Positions 1 through 7,301 of a stretch of DNA of 64,000 nucleotides are shown piece after piece. A model generated the notes under the pieces. It was not told the origin of the DNA, ran no database searches, and saw only the letters and a list, made by a program, of their open reading frames with translations. How positions within the stretch are numbered: position 1 is the stretch's first letter; each line of letters begins with the position of its first letter. The position numbers were made by a program, and so were the translations under genes. The DNA is from Acidovorax soli. Its GTDB lineage: Bacteria > Pseudomonadota > Gammaproteobacteria > Burkholderiales > Burkholderiaceae_C. The DNA lies in contig NZ_FNQJ01000009.1 in assembly GCF_900107605.1 (NCBI RefSeq), forward strand, positions 1-64,000, written 5' to 3'.

Positions 1-44
1 GTCACTCTGTCTTCTGGCTGCAAGTGCTCGTATCTCGTTCCCAT
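1..44 (-). CDS. IS30-family transposase, N-terminal fragment cut by window edge
   Basis: Reading the minus strand from the ATG at 44 gives MGTRYEHLQPEDRV before the window ends. A start of the type M-G-x-x-Y-E-x-L-x-x-E-[DE]-R is the usual N-terminus of IS30-family transposases, which carry a helix-turn-helix just after it and a DDE catalytic domain further on. Only 14 codons are visible, so the family call rests on this short match and on the inverted-repeat-like end next to it. The gene continues to the left of the window. Confidence 0.55.
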   Translation of the reverse strand, partial: MGTRYEHLQPEDRV

Positions 45-98
45 TTGCGTACATTACCCTCGGTGAGGGTGTTGCACTTCAGATTTGAGACCGCCCGT
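1..98 (-). mobile_element. One end of a probable IS30-family insertion sequence
   Basis: The transposase start lies about 55 bases from a short AT-richer stretch, GTTGCACTTCAGATTTGAG at 71-89 followed by ACCGCCC, which looks like a terminal inverted repeat. The exact outer boundary (about 96-100) cannot be fixed because the other end and any target-site duplication are outside the window. The element lies between unseen DNA and the thioesterase gene and appears not to interrupt a gene on the visible side. Confidence 0.45.
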
Positions 99-168
99 TT
101 ATAAAATGTGCGCAATAGCCCGATTTGATTCAAAAATAGTTCGGGGCATCCAGCGGCCGGAGCCCCCA

Positions 169-591
169 TCAATCCGTCGAAATCACCCGCTGCCCATCGG
201 CTTGGGCGGACTGGCGCCGCACATACTTGAACGTGCCCGTGGCCTGGCTGCAGACACGGCCTTCGGCGTCGAACACCGTGCCTTCGACAAAAGCGATGCT
301 GGCGGTACGGTGGATCAGCCGCCCCTTGGCCACCAGCGGCCCACGCGCGGGTTGCATGAAGCTGGTCTTCATCTCGATGGTGACCACGCCAAAGTCGGGC
401 GTATCACTGCGCGCCGCCGTGGCCAGGGCCACATCCAGCAAGGCCATCGTCGCGCCGCCGTGGGTCACGCCAAATGAGTTCAGGTGCTCGGAGAGCGCTT
501 CGTAATGCAACTCGGATTCGCCCCCCGCCATGCGGTGCAGTCTGAAACCGAGATGGCTGACAAAGGGGATATCGGCACCAAAATTCAACAC
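169..591 (-). CDS. PaaI-family hotdog-fold acyl-CoA thioesterase
   Basis: A 140-residue single hotdog domain of the PaaI/YbgC-like 4HBT type, expected to hydrolyse an acyl- or aryl-CoA thioester in the cytoplasm. The family signature is clear: an N-S-x-G-x-x-HGG-A-x-x-x-L-x-D stretch at about residues 38-53 places the asparagine, HGG loop and catalytic acidic residue as in PaaI. The longest frame begins with a TTG at 597, but a GGAG motif sits six bases before the GTG at 591, so that start is preferred. The natural substrate cannot be read from the sequence. The neighbouring SDR and acyl-CoA dehydrogenase on the same strand suggest a role in acyl-CoA turnover. Confidence 0.85.
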   Translation of the reverse strand: MLNFGADIPFVSHLGFRLHRMAGGESELHYEALSEHLNSFGVTHGGATMALLDVALATAARSDTPDFGVVTIEMKTSFMQPARGPLVAKGRLIHRTASIAFVEGTVFDAEGRVCSQATGTFKYVRRQSAQADGQRVISTD

Positions 592-769
592 AGGCAACTC
601 CAGGGTTTAAGAAAAGACACAAAGAATAGCCCTTGTGCCGCAGCGGCAACATGGGCGGCCAGCATGGGCACATGGCCCCTGGGGCCGTCCACCGCAGCAC
701 GGCACCGGTCCAGCCAGCAAGGCCGTCTGCACCGAACACGCCACCCTCGAAAAGGCAGCGCCCGCAGGC

Positions 770-1561
770 TCAGCCACCGGTGACCACGCTCACCCCGCCA
801 TCCACCGCCAGCCACTGGCCGGTGATGTGCTTGCCCGCGTCCGAGGCATACAGGGCGCACAGGCCCTTGAGGTCTTCGTCGTCCCCCAGGCGGCCCAGCG
901 GTGCATGGGCAGCCAGCGCCTCTTCGCCCATGGCCTTCAGGGTGCCCACCGTCATCCGGCTGGGGAAAAACCCCGGGCAGATGGCGTTGACGCGGATGTT
1001 GTACTTGCCCCATTCGGCGGCCAGCGCCCGCGTGAAATTGATGACCGCGCCCTTGGACGTGTTGTAGGCAATGGTGTTCATGCCGCTCGGGTTGCCACCC
1101 AGGCCCGCGATGGATGCCACGTTGATGATGCTGCCGCTGCGCCGCGCAATCATGTTGTGCTTGGCAATGTGCTGGCTCAGGATGAAGTAGCCGCGCACGT
1201 TGAGGTTCATCACCTTGTCCCAGGCATCGACCGGGTGGTCTTCGGCGGGCGCACCCCAGGCAGCGCCGGCATTGTTGACCAGGATGTCCACATCGCCCAT
1301 GCGCTGCAGGGTTTCGTCGGCCAGGCGGCGGATGTCGGCCTCTTGCGCGCAGTCTGCGGCGATCCAGCGCGCATCGATGCCGGCGGCCTGCAGTTCAGCC
1401 GTGGCCTCTTCCAGGTCCGACGCCTTGCGCGAACTCAGCATGATCCGGGCACCGGCTTCCCCCAGCGCGTGCGCCAGCTGCAGGCCCAGCCCGCGCGACC
1501 CCCCGGTGACAAGGGCCGTCTTGCCGGTAAGGTCAAACAATTGTTGGATGGTGCGGGTCAT
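770..1561 (-). CDS. SDR-family NAD(P)-dependent oxidoreductase
   Basis: A classical short-chain dehydrogenase/reductase of 263 residues, the usual length. The cofactor loop TGGSRGLG is at residues 19-26, NNAG at 96-99, and the catalytic Ser150, Tyr166 and Lys170 (YNTSK) are present. The C-terminal GQWLAVDGG is typical of 3-oxoacyl-ACP reductase-like and gluconate 5-dehydrogenase-like members. The frame is open upstream to 1819, but the ATG at 1561 has AGGAGAC seven bases before it and the sequence before it has no SDR similarity. It is transcribed toward the thioesterase with a 178-base gap. The substrate is unknown; a 3-hydroxyacyl-CoA or sugar acid is possible. Confidence 0.9.
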   Translation of the reverse strand: MTRTIQQLFDLTGKTALVTGGSRGLGLQLAHALGEAGARIMLSSRKASDLEEATAELQAAGIDARWIAADCAQEADIRRLADETLQRMGDVDILVNNAGAAWGAPAEDHPVDAWDKVMNLNVRGYFILSQHIAKHNMIARRSGSIINVASIAGLGGNPSGMNTIAYNTSKGAVINFTRALAAEWGKYNIRVNAICPGFFPSRMTVGTLKAMGEEALAAHAPLGRLGDDEDLKGLCALYASDAGKHITGQWLAVDGGVSVVTGG

Positions 1562-1772
1562 GTCTTGTCTCCTGTTTTGAAAGGGGTCTCTGCCAGCAAG
1601 CGGTCCGGCAATGCACAGCGCTGCATTGTGCGTGGGCAAGGCAACAGAATCTGTCGCCTGGGCGATTGGCAACCACCCCACCGAGCCCAACCATGTGCCG
1701 GTGCCAGGCTCGCGGGCCCTGCGAGGTGCAGCACTGGCGGGGCTCGCCTCGATTCGTCGCCACAGGCAAGGC

Positions 1773-1790
1773 TGACCGGTTGAATGGGCC
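1773..1790. promoter_or_regulatory. Candidate operator shared with 5062-5082
   Basis: TGACCGGTTGAATGGGCC matches the sequence at 5063-5080 at 17 of 18 positions. Both copies lie upstream of minus-strand acyl-CoA-related genes, here about 210 bases before the SDR start. The copy at 5062 is a clear imperfect palindrome; this one is less symmetrical. A TetR-like regulator of fatty-acid genes is a guess. Confidence 0.3.
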
Positions 1791-1831
1791 GCCCGGCGCG
1801 CCATGCGTTGCCGGGCCATTCATCAGGGCAA

Positions 1832-1862
1832 AAATAGCGTGCAGGGCGCTACTGCAAAGCGC
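1832..1862. repeat. Dispersed palindromic element, short copy
   Basis: AAATAGCGTGCAG at 1832-1844 and GCTACTG(C)AAAGCGC at 1848-1862 match the two arms of the element inside the acyl-CoA dehydrogenase gene at 3242-3291, but the central ~23 bases of that copy are replaced by three bases here. It lies between genes, in AT-richer DNA than its surroundings. Confidence 0.55.
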
Positions 1863-1966
1863 CTGAAGCCCTTCATTGCGAAGCCCAAAAACCCGGCAAA
1901 ACCTGCGTTACAGCCAACCACACGGTGTTGTATGGTGTGGGTCGGATTCAGTGACCCGAGGCGCCC

Positions 1967-3139
1967 ATGAACTCTGTCGATGACCACCCGCGCAGCCTTG
2001 CGGTTGCCGTGGGCCTGGTGGTATTGCTTGTCGTGTATGGCTCGCTGTACCCCTTCCAATGGAACCTCTCCAGCCCGCAGGCCTTTATCTGGCGTGGCCG
2101 CGTCGGCCTGGTGGATCTGGTCGAGAACATCGTCTTGTTTCTGCCGCTGGGTGCGCTGCTGGGTTGGGCCGCGCAGGGCCGCCCGCGCAGGTTGTTCATT
2201 TTTGCCACCTGGTGGGTGGTGGCGCTGGTGCTGGCAAGCGTGCTGCAATGGCTGCAGAAATACCTGCCTCGCACCCCGGCCCTGTCAGATGTGATCTTCA
2301 ACATGGCGGGCTACACGCTGGGCTGGGTCGCCGGGTTTGCCGCGCGATGGCGCGTGGGGCACTTGTTGCGCCGGCACCAGGGCTGGGCCGATGCAGACCG
2401 GTACACGCTGGTGCTGATCGCCCTGTGGTGGGTGGCCGAGCTGTATCCGCTGATTCCCACACTGGATGTCTCGTCGGTGGCGCATAACATCAAGTCCCTG
2501 TGGCAGCAGGACATGTGGCAGCCACGGCGCATGCTGTTGCATGTGGGCATGGCGGTGATGGGCTTGTCGGCCGTGGCACACCTGGCCCGCAGCGCCCACC
2601 TGGCGCACCGCGCGCGGGCATCGGCCCTGGCGGCGGCGATGGCGCTACTGGCCGGCAAGTTCGTGGTCGTGGGCCAGTCACCCGGCCTGGCCGTGGTGCT
2701 GGGCATCGGGGGCGGCTGGTTGCTGTGGCGCTGGATAGACACCTGGGCGCCCGGGAGGCGCTGGGCCGCAGCGGCATGGGCATCCCTGGCCACCTATCTG
2801 CTCGACGCCCTCTGGCCTTGGGCGTGGCGCACGCCACCGGACGACATGGCCTGGATGCCTTTTGCATCGTCGCTCTCGACCTGGGTGCAATCTGCCATCA
2901 CGGCGCGCGCGTTGGAATGCCTGTGCTTTGGCGCCATGCTCTGGAGCACGGTGCGCAACGGGGCCTTGCTGACAGGCATGACCCTCTGCACGGCAGTGCT
3001 CGCTTTGGCTTGCGAATGGACGCAGCGCTACTTGCCCACCCGCACGGCCGAAATCACGTCGGTGCTGCTGGCCGTGGGCATGGGTTGGCTGCTATCGGCT
3101 TGCACCCCGGCGCGCGGTACGCGCAGGGCCGCGGTGTGA
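1967..3139 (+). CDS. VanZ-family membrane protein with two VanZ-like motifs
   Basis: A 390-residue integral membrane protein with about ten hydrophobic segments. VanZ-family proteins are small multi-pass proteins of largely unknown function, named after the teicoplanin-resistance protein. The VanZ signature appears at residues 93-120 (LQWLQKYLPRTPALSDV followed by N-x-x-GYTLGW), after the conserved D-L-V-E-N helix at 50-54. A second copy, CEWTQRYLPTRTAEITSV, starts at residue 349, so the protein may be a duplicated or two-lobed VanZ. It is divergent from the SDR and converges with the acyl-CoA dehydrogenase eight bases after its stop. No link to glycopeptide resistance can be claimed. Confidence 0.8.
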   Translation: MNSVDDHPRSLAVAVGLVVLLVVYGSLYPFQWNLSSPQAFIWRGRVGLVDLVENIVLFLPLGALLGWAAQGRPRRLFIFATWWVVALVLASVLQWLQKYLPRTPALSDVIFNMAGYTLGWVAGFAARWRVGHLLRRHQGWADADRYTLVLIALWWVAELYPLIPTLDVSSVAHNIKSLWQQDMWQPRRMLLHVGMAVMGLSAVAHLARSAHLAHRARASALAAAMALLAGKFVVVGQSPGLAVVLGIGGGWLLWRWIDTWAPGRRWAAAAWASLATYLLDALWPWAWRTPPDDMAWMPFASSLSTWVQSAITARALECLCFGAMLWSTVRNGALLTGMTLCTAVLALACEWTQRYLPTRTAEITSVLLAVGMGWLLSACTPARGTRRAAV

Positions 3140-3147
3140 GCGTTGCC

Positions 3148-4986
3148 CTAAAACGCTTCTTCGCTGAGCGCGGCGCAGGTGGCATCGCGGCGGTTCACCA
3201 CATTGAGCCAGGCACCAATCTTCGGCAGTTCGTAATGGTAGAAATAGCGTGCAGCGCCCATTCTCCCTGCGCTAGAAGCTACTGAAAGCGCAGCATCCGC
3301 ACGCAGCGTGGCCATTGCCACATCCAGCCAGGTCCAGGCCAGCACCGTATGGCCAAAGGCCTGCATGTAGGGCACGGCGTTGGCCAGGGCCTCCGCCGGG
3401 TTGCCGGTGGCCCAGGCGGCCTGCGTGGCAGCCGCCACCTGCTGCAGGGCATCACCCAGCTGCGCCGCATAAGGCGCCAGTGCGGGCACGGCGACGGCCT
3501 GCGCCATGGTGGCCTGCATGCGCGCGGCCAGCACCTGCAGGCCCCGGCCGTTTTCCATCAGCACCTTGCGGCCCAGCAGGTCGGCGGCCTGGATGCCGTG
3601 CGTGCCCTCGTGGATCATGTTCAGGCGGTTGTCGCGCCAGTACTGCTCCACCGGGAAGTCGCGCGTGTAGCCGTAGCCGCCGTGGATCTGGATGGCCAGC
3701 GAGTTGGCCTCCAGGCAGAACTCGCTGGGCCAGCTCTTGGCGATGGGGGTGAGCACTTCCAGCAGCAGGCGCGCCTCGTCGGCGGCCTCGGCAGCGCCGG
3801 TGTGCTGCTCGTCCACCAGGCGGGCGCAGAACAGGTTGAGCGCCAGCGCGCCCTCGCCATAGCTCTTTTGCGCCAGCAGCATGCGCTTGACGTCGGCATG
3901 CTCGATGATGCGTACCTGGGGCTGGGCGGCGTCCTTGCCGCTGGCACCCATCAGACGGCCCTGCGGGCGGCTCTTGGCGTAGTCCAGGCTGGCGTAGTAG
4001 CCCGCCAGGCCCAGCATGGTGGCGGCCATGCCGATGCCAATGCGCGCCTCGTTCATCATGTGGAACATGCACGCCAGGCCCTTTCCAGGCTGGCCCACAA
4101 GGTAGCCCACCGCTCCCGCCCTGCCCTGCACCGGGTACTTGCCTTCGCCAAAGTTGAGCAGCGTGTTGGTGGTGCCGCGCCAGCCCAGCTTGTGGTTCAG
4201 GCCCGCCAGCGCCACGTCGTTGCGCACGCCGGTCAGCTGGCCTGCGGTATCGACCAGCTTCTTGGGCACGATGAACAGCGAAATGCCGCGCGTGCCCGGC
4301 ACCAGCTTGCCATCGGGCCCCGGAATCTTGGCCAGCACGAGGTGGACGATGTTCTCCGACAGTTCATGCTCGCCCGACGAGATCCACATCTTGTGGCCCG
4401 TGAGGCGGTAGCGTGCGCCGAGCGGGTCGGCCTCGAAGCCCTCACCGTCCGGCACAGCACGTGTAGCCACATCGCTCAAGGATGAGCCCGCCTGCGGCTC
4501 GCTCAGGCACATGGTGCCCGAGAAGCGCCCCGAGAATTCATTGAGCGCAAACACCTGCTTCTGCAGCGGCGTACCGTGCACCATGAGCAGGTTGGCATTG
4601 CCCACGCTCAGCAGACTGGAGCTGATGCTGATCGAGGCCACGGCAAAGAAGGCATTGGCCGCCGCATCCACCGTGTAGGGCAACTGCATGCCGCCAATGT
4701 CGTAATCCTGCGCCGCGCTGAGCATGCCCGAGGCGGCATAGGCGTCGTAGGCATCCTTGGTGGCCTGCGGCAGCGTGACGCGCTCGCCGTCGAAATGCGG
4801 CTCCTGCATGTCCACCGTGCGGTTGAATGGTGCGTACTTCTCGCGCGCGATGCGCTCGCAGGTGTCGAGCACGGCATCAAACGTTTCGCGCGAATGGTCG
4901 GCAAAGCGCTCGCACGTGTTGAGCGACTCGGCCTGGAGCCAGTCGTAGAGCAGGAAATCGAGGGTGGAGCGCAGGGAGGTCGTCAT
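3148..4986 (-). CDS. Acyl-CoA dehydrogenase, long (DmdC/AidB-like) class
   Basis: A 612-residue flavoprotein dehydrogenase. The length and the extended N- and C-terminal helices match the ~600-residue class that includes DmdC (3-methylmercaptopropionyl-CoA dehydrogenase), not the ~380-residue short-chain enzymes. The FAD/acyl-CoA middle domain shows MCLSEPQAGSSLSDV and GHKMWISSGEHE, and the C-terminal domain has GGYGYTRDFPVEQYWRDNR followed by IHEGTHGIQA, whose glutamate is the probable catalytic base. The enzyme would oxidise an acyl-CoA to the trans-2-enoyl-CoA and pass electrons to ETF. Residues about 566-582 are encoded by a copy of a dispersed palindromic element inserted in frame near the C-terminus. 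The exact chain-length specificity is unknown. Confidence 0.92.
   Translation of the reverse strand: MTTSLRSTLDFLLYDWLQAESLNTCERFADHSRETFDAVLDTCERIAREKYAPFNRTVDMQEPHFDGERVTLPQATKDAYDAYAASGMLSAAQDYDIGGMQLPYTVDAAANAFFAVASISISSSLLSVGNANLLMVHGTPLQKQVFALNEFSGRFSGTMCLSEPQAGSSLSDVATRAVPDGEGFEADPLGARYRLTGHKMWISSGEHELSENIVHLVLAKIPGPDGKLVPGTRGISLFIVPKKLVDTAGQLTGVRNDVALAGLNHKLGWRGTTNTLLNFGEGKYPVQGRAGAVGYLVGQPGKGLACMFHMMNEARIGIGMAATMLGLAGYYASLDYAKSRPQGRLMGASGKDAAQPQVRIIEHADVKRMLLAQKSYGEGALALNLFCARLVDEQHTGAAEAADEARLLLEVLTPIAKSWPSEFCLEANSLAIQIHGGYGYTRDFPVEQYWRDNRLNMIHEGTHGIQAADLLGRKVLMENGRGLQVLAARMQATMAQAVAVPALAPYAAQLGDALQQVAAATQAAWATGNPAEALANAVPYMQAFGHTVLAWTWLDVAMATLRADAALSVASSAGRMGAARYFYHYELPKIGAWLNVVNRRDATCAALSEEAF
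3242..3291. repeat. Dispersed palindromic element inside acyl-CoA dehydrogenase
   Basis: The arms AAATAGCGTGCAGCGC and GCGCTAGAAGCTACTGAAAG form an imperfect inverted repeat in which TAGC, T and AGCGC pair. Both arms match the intergenic copy at 1832-1862. The element is in frame on the coding strand and contributes LSVASSAGRMGAARYF near the protein's C-terminus. Confidence 0.6.
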
Positions 4987-5061
4987 GCGGGAAATTATGG
5001 GAGCCGCATCGGGTTATCGCGTGTCCGGTGGGTGACGCGGACCGGCGGCACCTCGGGTGGA

Positions 5062-5082
5062 ATGACCGGTTGAATCGGCCAT
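5062..5082. promoter_or_regulatory. Candidate palindromic operator upstream of acyl-CoA dehydrogenase
   Basis: A 21-base imperfect palindrome with half-sites ATGACCGGTT and AATCGGCCAT around a central G; the arms agree at eight of ten positions. It lies 76 bases before the acyl-CoA dehydrogenase start, where a repressor of acyl-CoA catabolism would be expected, and a closely similar sequence lies upstream of the SDR gene at 1773. The regulator is not identified. Confidence 0.4.
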
Positions 5083-5255
5083 CCATGGCAAGCGTTCACT
5101 GCTTTGGTGAAGCGGACGTTCCGAATCCAATCGAAGCCGCACGTGGTTGCTTCATGCGAGACGCCTCCTATGTCCTGCGGCACACCATACACGCAGGCGT
5201 CACCAGCGATTCGGCTGGGTCGCTGCCTGGTCACTCGTGTTGCCCCAGGACTTTT

Positions 5256-6044
5256 CTAGGCGACGCGGTCCTTCAATCGCGCCATCGTCAGTTGCTCCAA
5301 CCCTTGTTGATAGCGCACAGTGCCGCCGCCCAACGCGGATGTGGCATCACGCGCGGTTTCAAGGACCTGGCGGCAGGCGGCCAGCATTGCGTCCGACGGT
5401 TCCAGTCGCGCTCGTGGGCCGGACACCGTCAGCGCGCCTTGCAACTCACCGTTGACCCCAAAGACTGGTGCCGCAGCAGAAGCAGTTTCGGGGTCGCGCT
5501 CGCCGTACGAAACGGCCCACAACTGCTCGCGAATCTCCTCGTAGCCCCGAGGTGGCGATGCGGAGAACGCGAGCAGGACCTTGCCCGATGCACCTTGGGC
5601 AACGGCGTATTCCTGCCCGATCTGCACGGACGCACGAACCGACCTTGCCGGCTCGGCGCGAAACAGCGCAATGCGCTTGTCGTCTTGCCTTACGTAGAAG
5701 GAAGCCGTCTCGCCAGTGGCCGCGCTCAACTGCTTGAGCAAGGGCTCAATGACATGCCCCACCTGGAAAGAGCGTTGGTAAATCGAAGCGAGCCGCAGTG
5801 GCTGCGGGCCAATGGAGTATTGGCCGTCCGGCAGTTTGCGAATGAAGCCGCCGTGCTCCAAGGCACCGAGTAGACGCAGCACAGTGCTTTTGTAAAGCCC
5901 GGTCCTCCTCGACAGCTCGGTCAACGTGAGCCGGCCCTCGTCGGGTCCAAAAGCGGCGAGCAGAGAAAACGCTTTATCCAGGACAGCAATGCCACTTGAT
6001 TCGGCGGTGTTGGCGGGCGGTGGAGCGGTAGTCGATTCAGTCAT
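5256..6044 (-). CDS. IclR-family transcriptional regulator
   Basis: A 262-residue regulator of normal IclR length. The winged helix-turn-helix covers about residues 18-80 (LTLTELSRRTGLYKSTVLRL is the recognition region) and the rest is the IclR effector-binding domain (ETASFYVRQ, GQEYAVAQGASGKVLLAF). IclR proteins bind small acids or aromatics and repress or activate neighbouring catabolic genes. It is transcribed divergently from the amidohydrolase operon with a 200-base shared control region that holds a tandem 20-base-phased repeat, so it very probably regulates that operon. A Pro/Ala-rich tail of about 15 residues precedes the DNA-binding domain. Confidence 0.93.
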   Translation of the reverse strand: MTESTTAPPPANTAESSGIAVLDKAFSLLAAFGPDEGRLTLTELSRRTGLYKSTVLRLLGALEHGGFIRKLPDGQYSIGPQPLRLASIYQRSFQVGHVIEPLLKQLSAATGETASFYVRQDDKRIALFRAEPARSVRASVQIGQEYAVAQGASGKVLLAFSASPPRGYEEIREQLWAVSYGERDPETASAAAPVFGVNGELQGALTVSGPRARLEPSDAMLAACRQVLETARDATSALGGGTVRYQQGLEQLTMARLKDRVA

Positions 6045-6153
6045 GGAGGCATAGGACGGACGAAATGGCGCGCTGTCTTCAGGCAGCCAAGTCGAAGTGT
6101 GACACGCCGCCGCGGACGCACCGACACATGTCCAAAAGAAGGGTTAACCCGCA

Positions 6154-6182
6154 TTCAAAAGGTCATTTTTTGTTCGTATAGT
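6154..6182 (+). promoter_or_regulatory. Candidate sigma-70 promoter of the amidohydrolase operon
   Basis: TTCAAA at 6154-6159 and TATAGT at 6177-6182 are separated by 17 bases, in an AT-rich stretch of an otherwise GC-rich region. The perfect palindrome GGGTTAACCC at 6141-6150 lies just upstream. The -10 is immediately followed by the tandem repeats at 6181-6214. Confidence 0.45.
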
Positions 6183-6217
6183 TCCATCCAACAGTTCTTT
6201 GTTCCATCCAATAGAAC
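6181..6217. promoter_or_regulatory. Tandem operator, probably for the divergent IclR protein
   Basis: GTTCCATCCAACAG at 6181-6194 is repeated as GTTCCATCCAATAG at 6201-6214, exactly 20 bases later, about two helical turns. The second copy continues to AAC and so has GTTC and GAAC ends. The site overlaps the expected transcription start of the operon and lies 28 bases before the amidohydrolase ATG, which fits repression by a tetramer. Confidence 0.55.
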
Positions 6218-6244
6218 ATCAACACACACTCCAGAGACGCAAGC

Positions 6245-7264
6245 ATGTCCACCAGCAACTATCTGCCCGTTCGTGACGACTGGCTCGCGATGCGCCAGGA
6301 GGCCGTCCTGGAGCCTGAGTTGCCCATCGTCGACGCGCACCACCATTTCTACGACCGGCCGGGTTGGACCTACCTCGATGGCGAGTACCTGGCCGATGCA
6401 CGCTCCGGCCACAACGTGGTCGCGTCCATCTACATGCAGGCGCTAACGCGGTACAGGCAGGAGGGGCCTTCGGCGCTCAAGCCCGTTGGAGAAACAGAGT
6501 GTGTCAATGCCATGGCACAGAAACAGGCCGAGGGCATCCCGCAAATCGCCAAGGGCATCGTGGGCCACGCCGACCTCCGGCTGGGCGCGGAAGTACGGGA
6601 AGTGCTGGAGGCGCACGTGCAAGCCGGCGCGGGTCGCTTCAAGGGCGTGAGGCACCTCACGACTTGGGACGCGGATTCGTCGCTGGTCAATCCCCTGTCC
6701 GCAGTCCCTCGCGGCCTTCTTCTGGACAAGGCCTACGGCCGCGGGGTTGCCCAGTTGGCTTCGCTACAGCTCTCCTACGACGCATGGCTGTTCTTCCATC
6801 AGTTGCCAGAACTCTTCGAATTGGCCAAGTCGGCGCCGGACACCCCCGTCGTCATCAATCACTGCGGCGGCATCGTCCGAGTCGGTGCCTACGAATCACG
6901 TCGCCAGCCAGTCTTCGAGACCTGGCTGCATTCCATGCGGCAGCTCGCCCAGTTACCCAACGTCTACGTGAAGCTGGGTGGACTGGGGATGCGCATCAAC
7001 GGATTCGACTTTGAGAAGGGCGAGCTTCCTCCGAGTTCTGAGCAGTTGGCCGAGGCGTGGAAGCCGTGGATGGAGCCGTGCATCGAGGCCTTCGGGGCAG
7101 AGCGCTGCATGTTCGAAAGCAATTTCCCGGTCGACAAGGGTTCGTACAGCTACGTCACGTGCTGGAACGCCTTCAAGCGACTGACTTCCCGCGCCACTGC
7201 CCACGAACGCGCAGCACTTTTCCAAGGGACGGCGACTCGGGTCTATCGCCTCGCCCAGTCCTAA
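6245..7264 (+). CDS. Amidohydrolase-2 family (COG3618-like) metal-dependent hydrolase
   Basis: A 339-residue TIM-barrel hydrolase of the amidohydrolase superfamily, the group that includes 2-pyrone-4,6-dicarboxylate lactonase (LigI) and L-fucono-1,5-lactonase. The metal-binding motif DAHHHF is at residues 30-35, followed by FKGVRH on strand 3, VINHCGG on strand 5-6 and the late aspartate in MFESNFPVDK. Members hydrolyse lactones or amides. It is the first gene of an operon with two Bug receptors, a CoA-transferase and a citrate-synthase-fold lyase, so a carboxylated lactone is a reasonable but unproven substrate. No signal peptide is seen, so the enzyme is cytoplasmic. Confidence 0.85.
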   Translation: MSTSNYLPVRDDWLAMRQEAVLEPELPIVDAHHHFYDRPGWTYLDGEYLADARSGHNVVASIYMQALTRYRQEGPSALKPVGETECVNAMAQKQAEGIPQIAKGIVGHADLRLGAEVREVLEAHVQAGAGRFKGVRHLTTWDADSSLVNPLSAVPRGLLLDKAYGRGVAQLASLQLSYDAWLFFHQLPELFELAKSAPDTPVVINHCGGIVRVGAYESRRQPVFETWLHSMRQLAQLPNVYVKLGGLGMRINGFDFEKGELPPSSEQLAEAWKPWMEPCIEAFGAERCMFESNFPVDKGSYSYVTCWNAFKRLTSRATAHERAALFQGTATRVYRLAQS

Positions 7265-7301
7265 GCCACCCCGCCTGCCCCCAGTTCGTCAGGAGACTTC
7301 C

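Larger units (their letters stand above)
1562..1966. other. Divergent intergenic region between SDR and VanZ-like genes
   Basis: This 405-base gap carries the start regions of two divergent genes. It holds a TGACCGGTTGAAT-type sequence at 1773-1790 that recurs upstream of the acyl-CoA dehydrogenase, and a short copy of the dispersed palindromic element at 1832-1862. A weak promoter-like pair, GTTACA near 1907 and TATGGT at 1931-1936, could serve the VanZ-like gene. No further gene is seen. Confidence 0.5.

Noticed and set aside
4995-5234. A 79-codon frame between the IclR and acyl-CoA dehydrogenase genes
   Set aside because: No ribosome site or family similarity, and it covers the operator-like palindrome at 5062-5082, so this is better read as control DNA.
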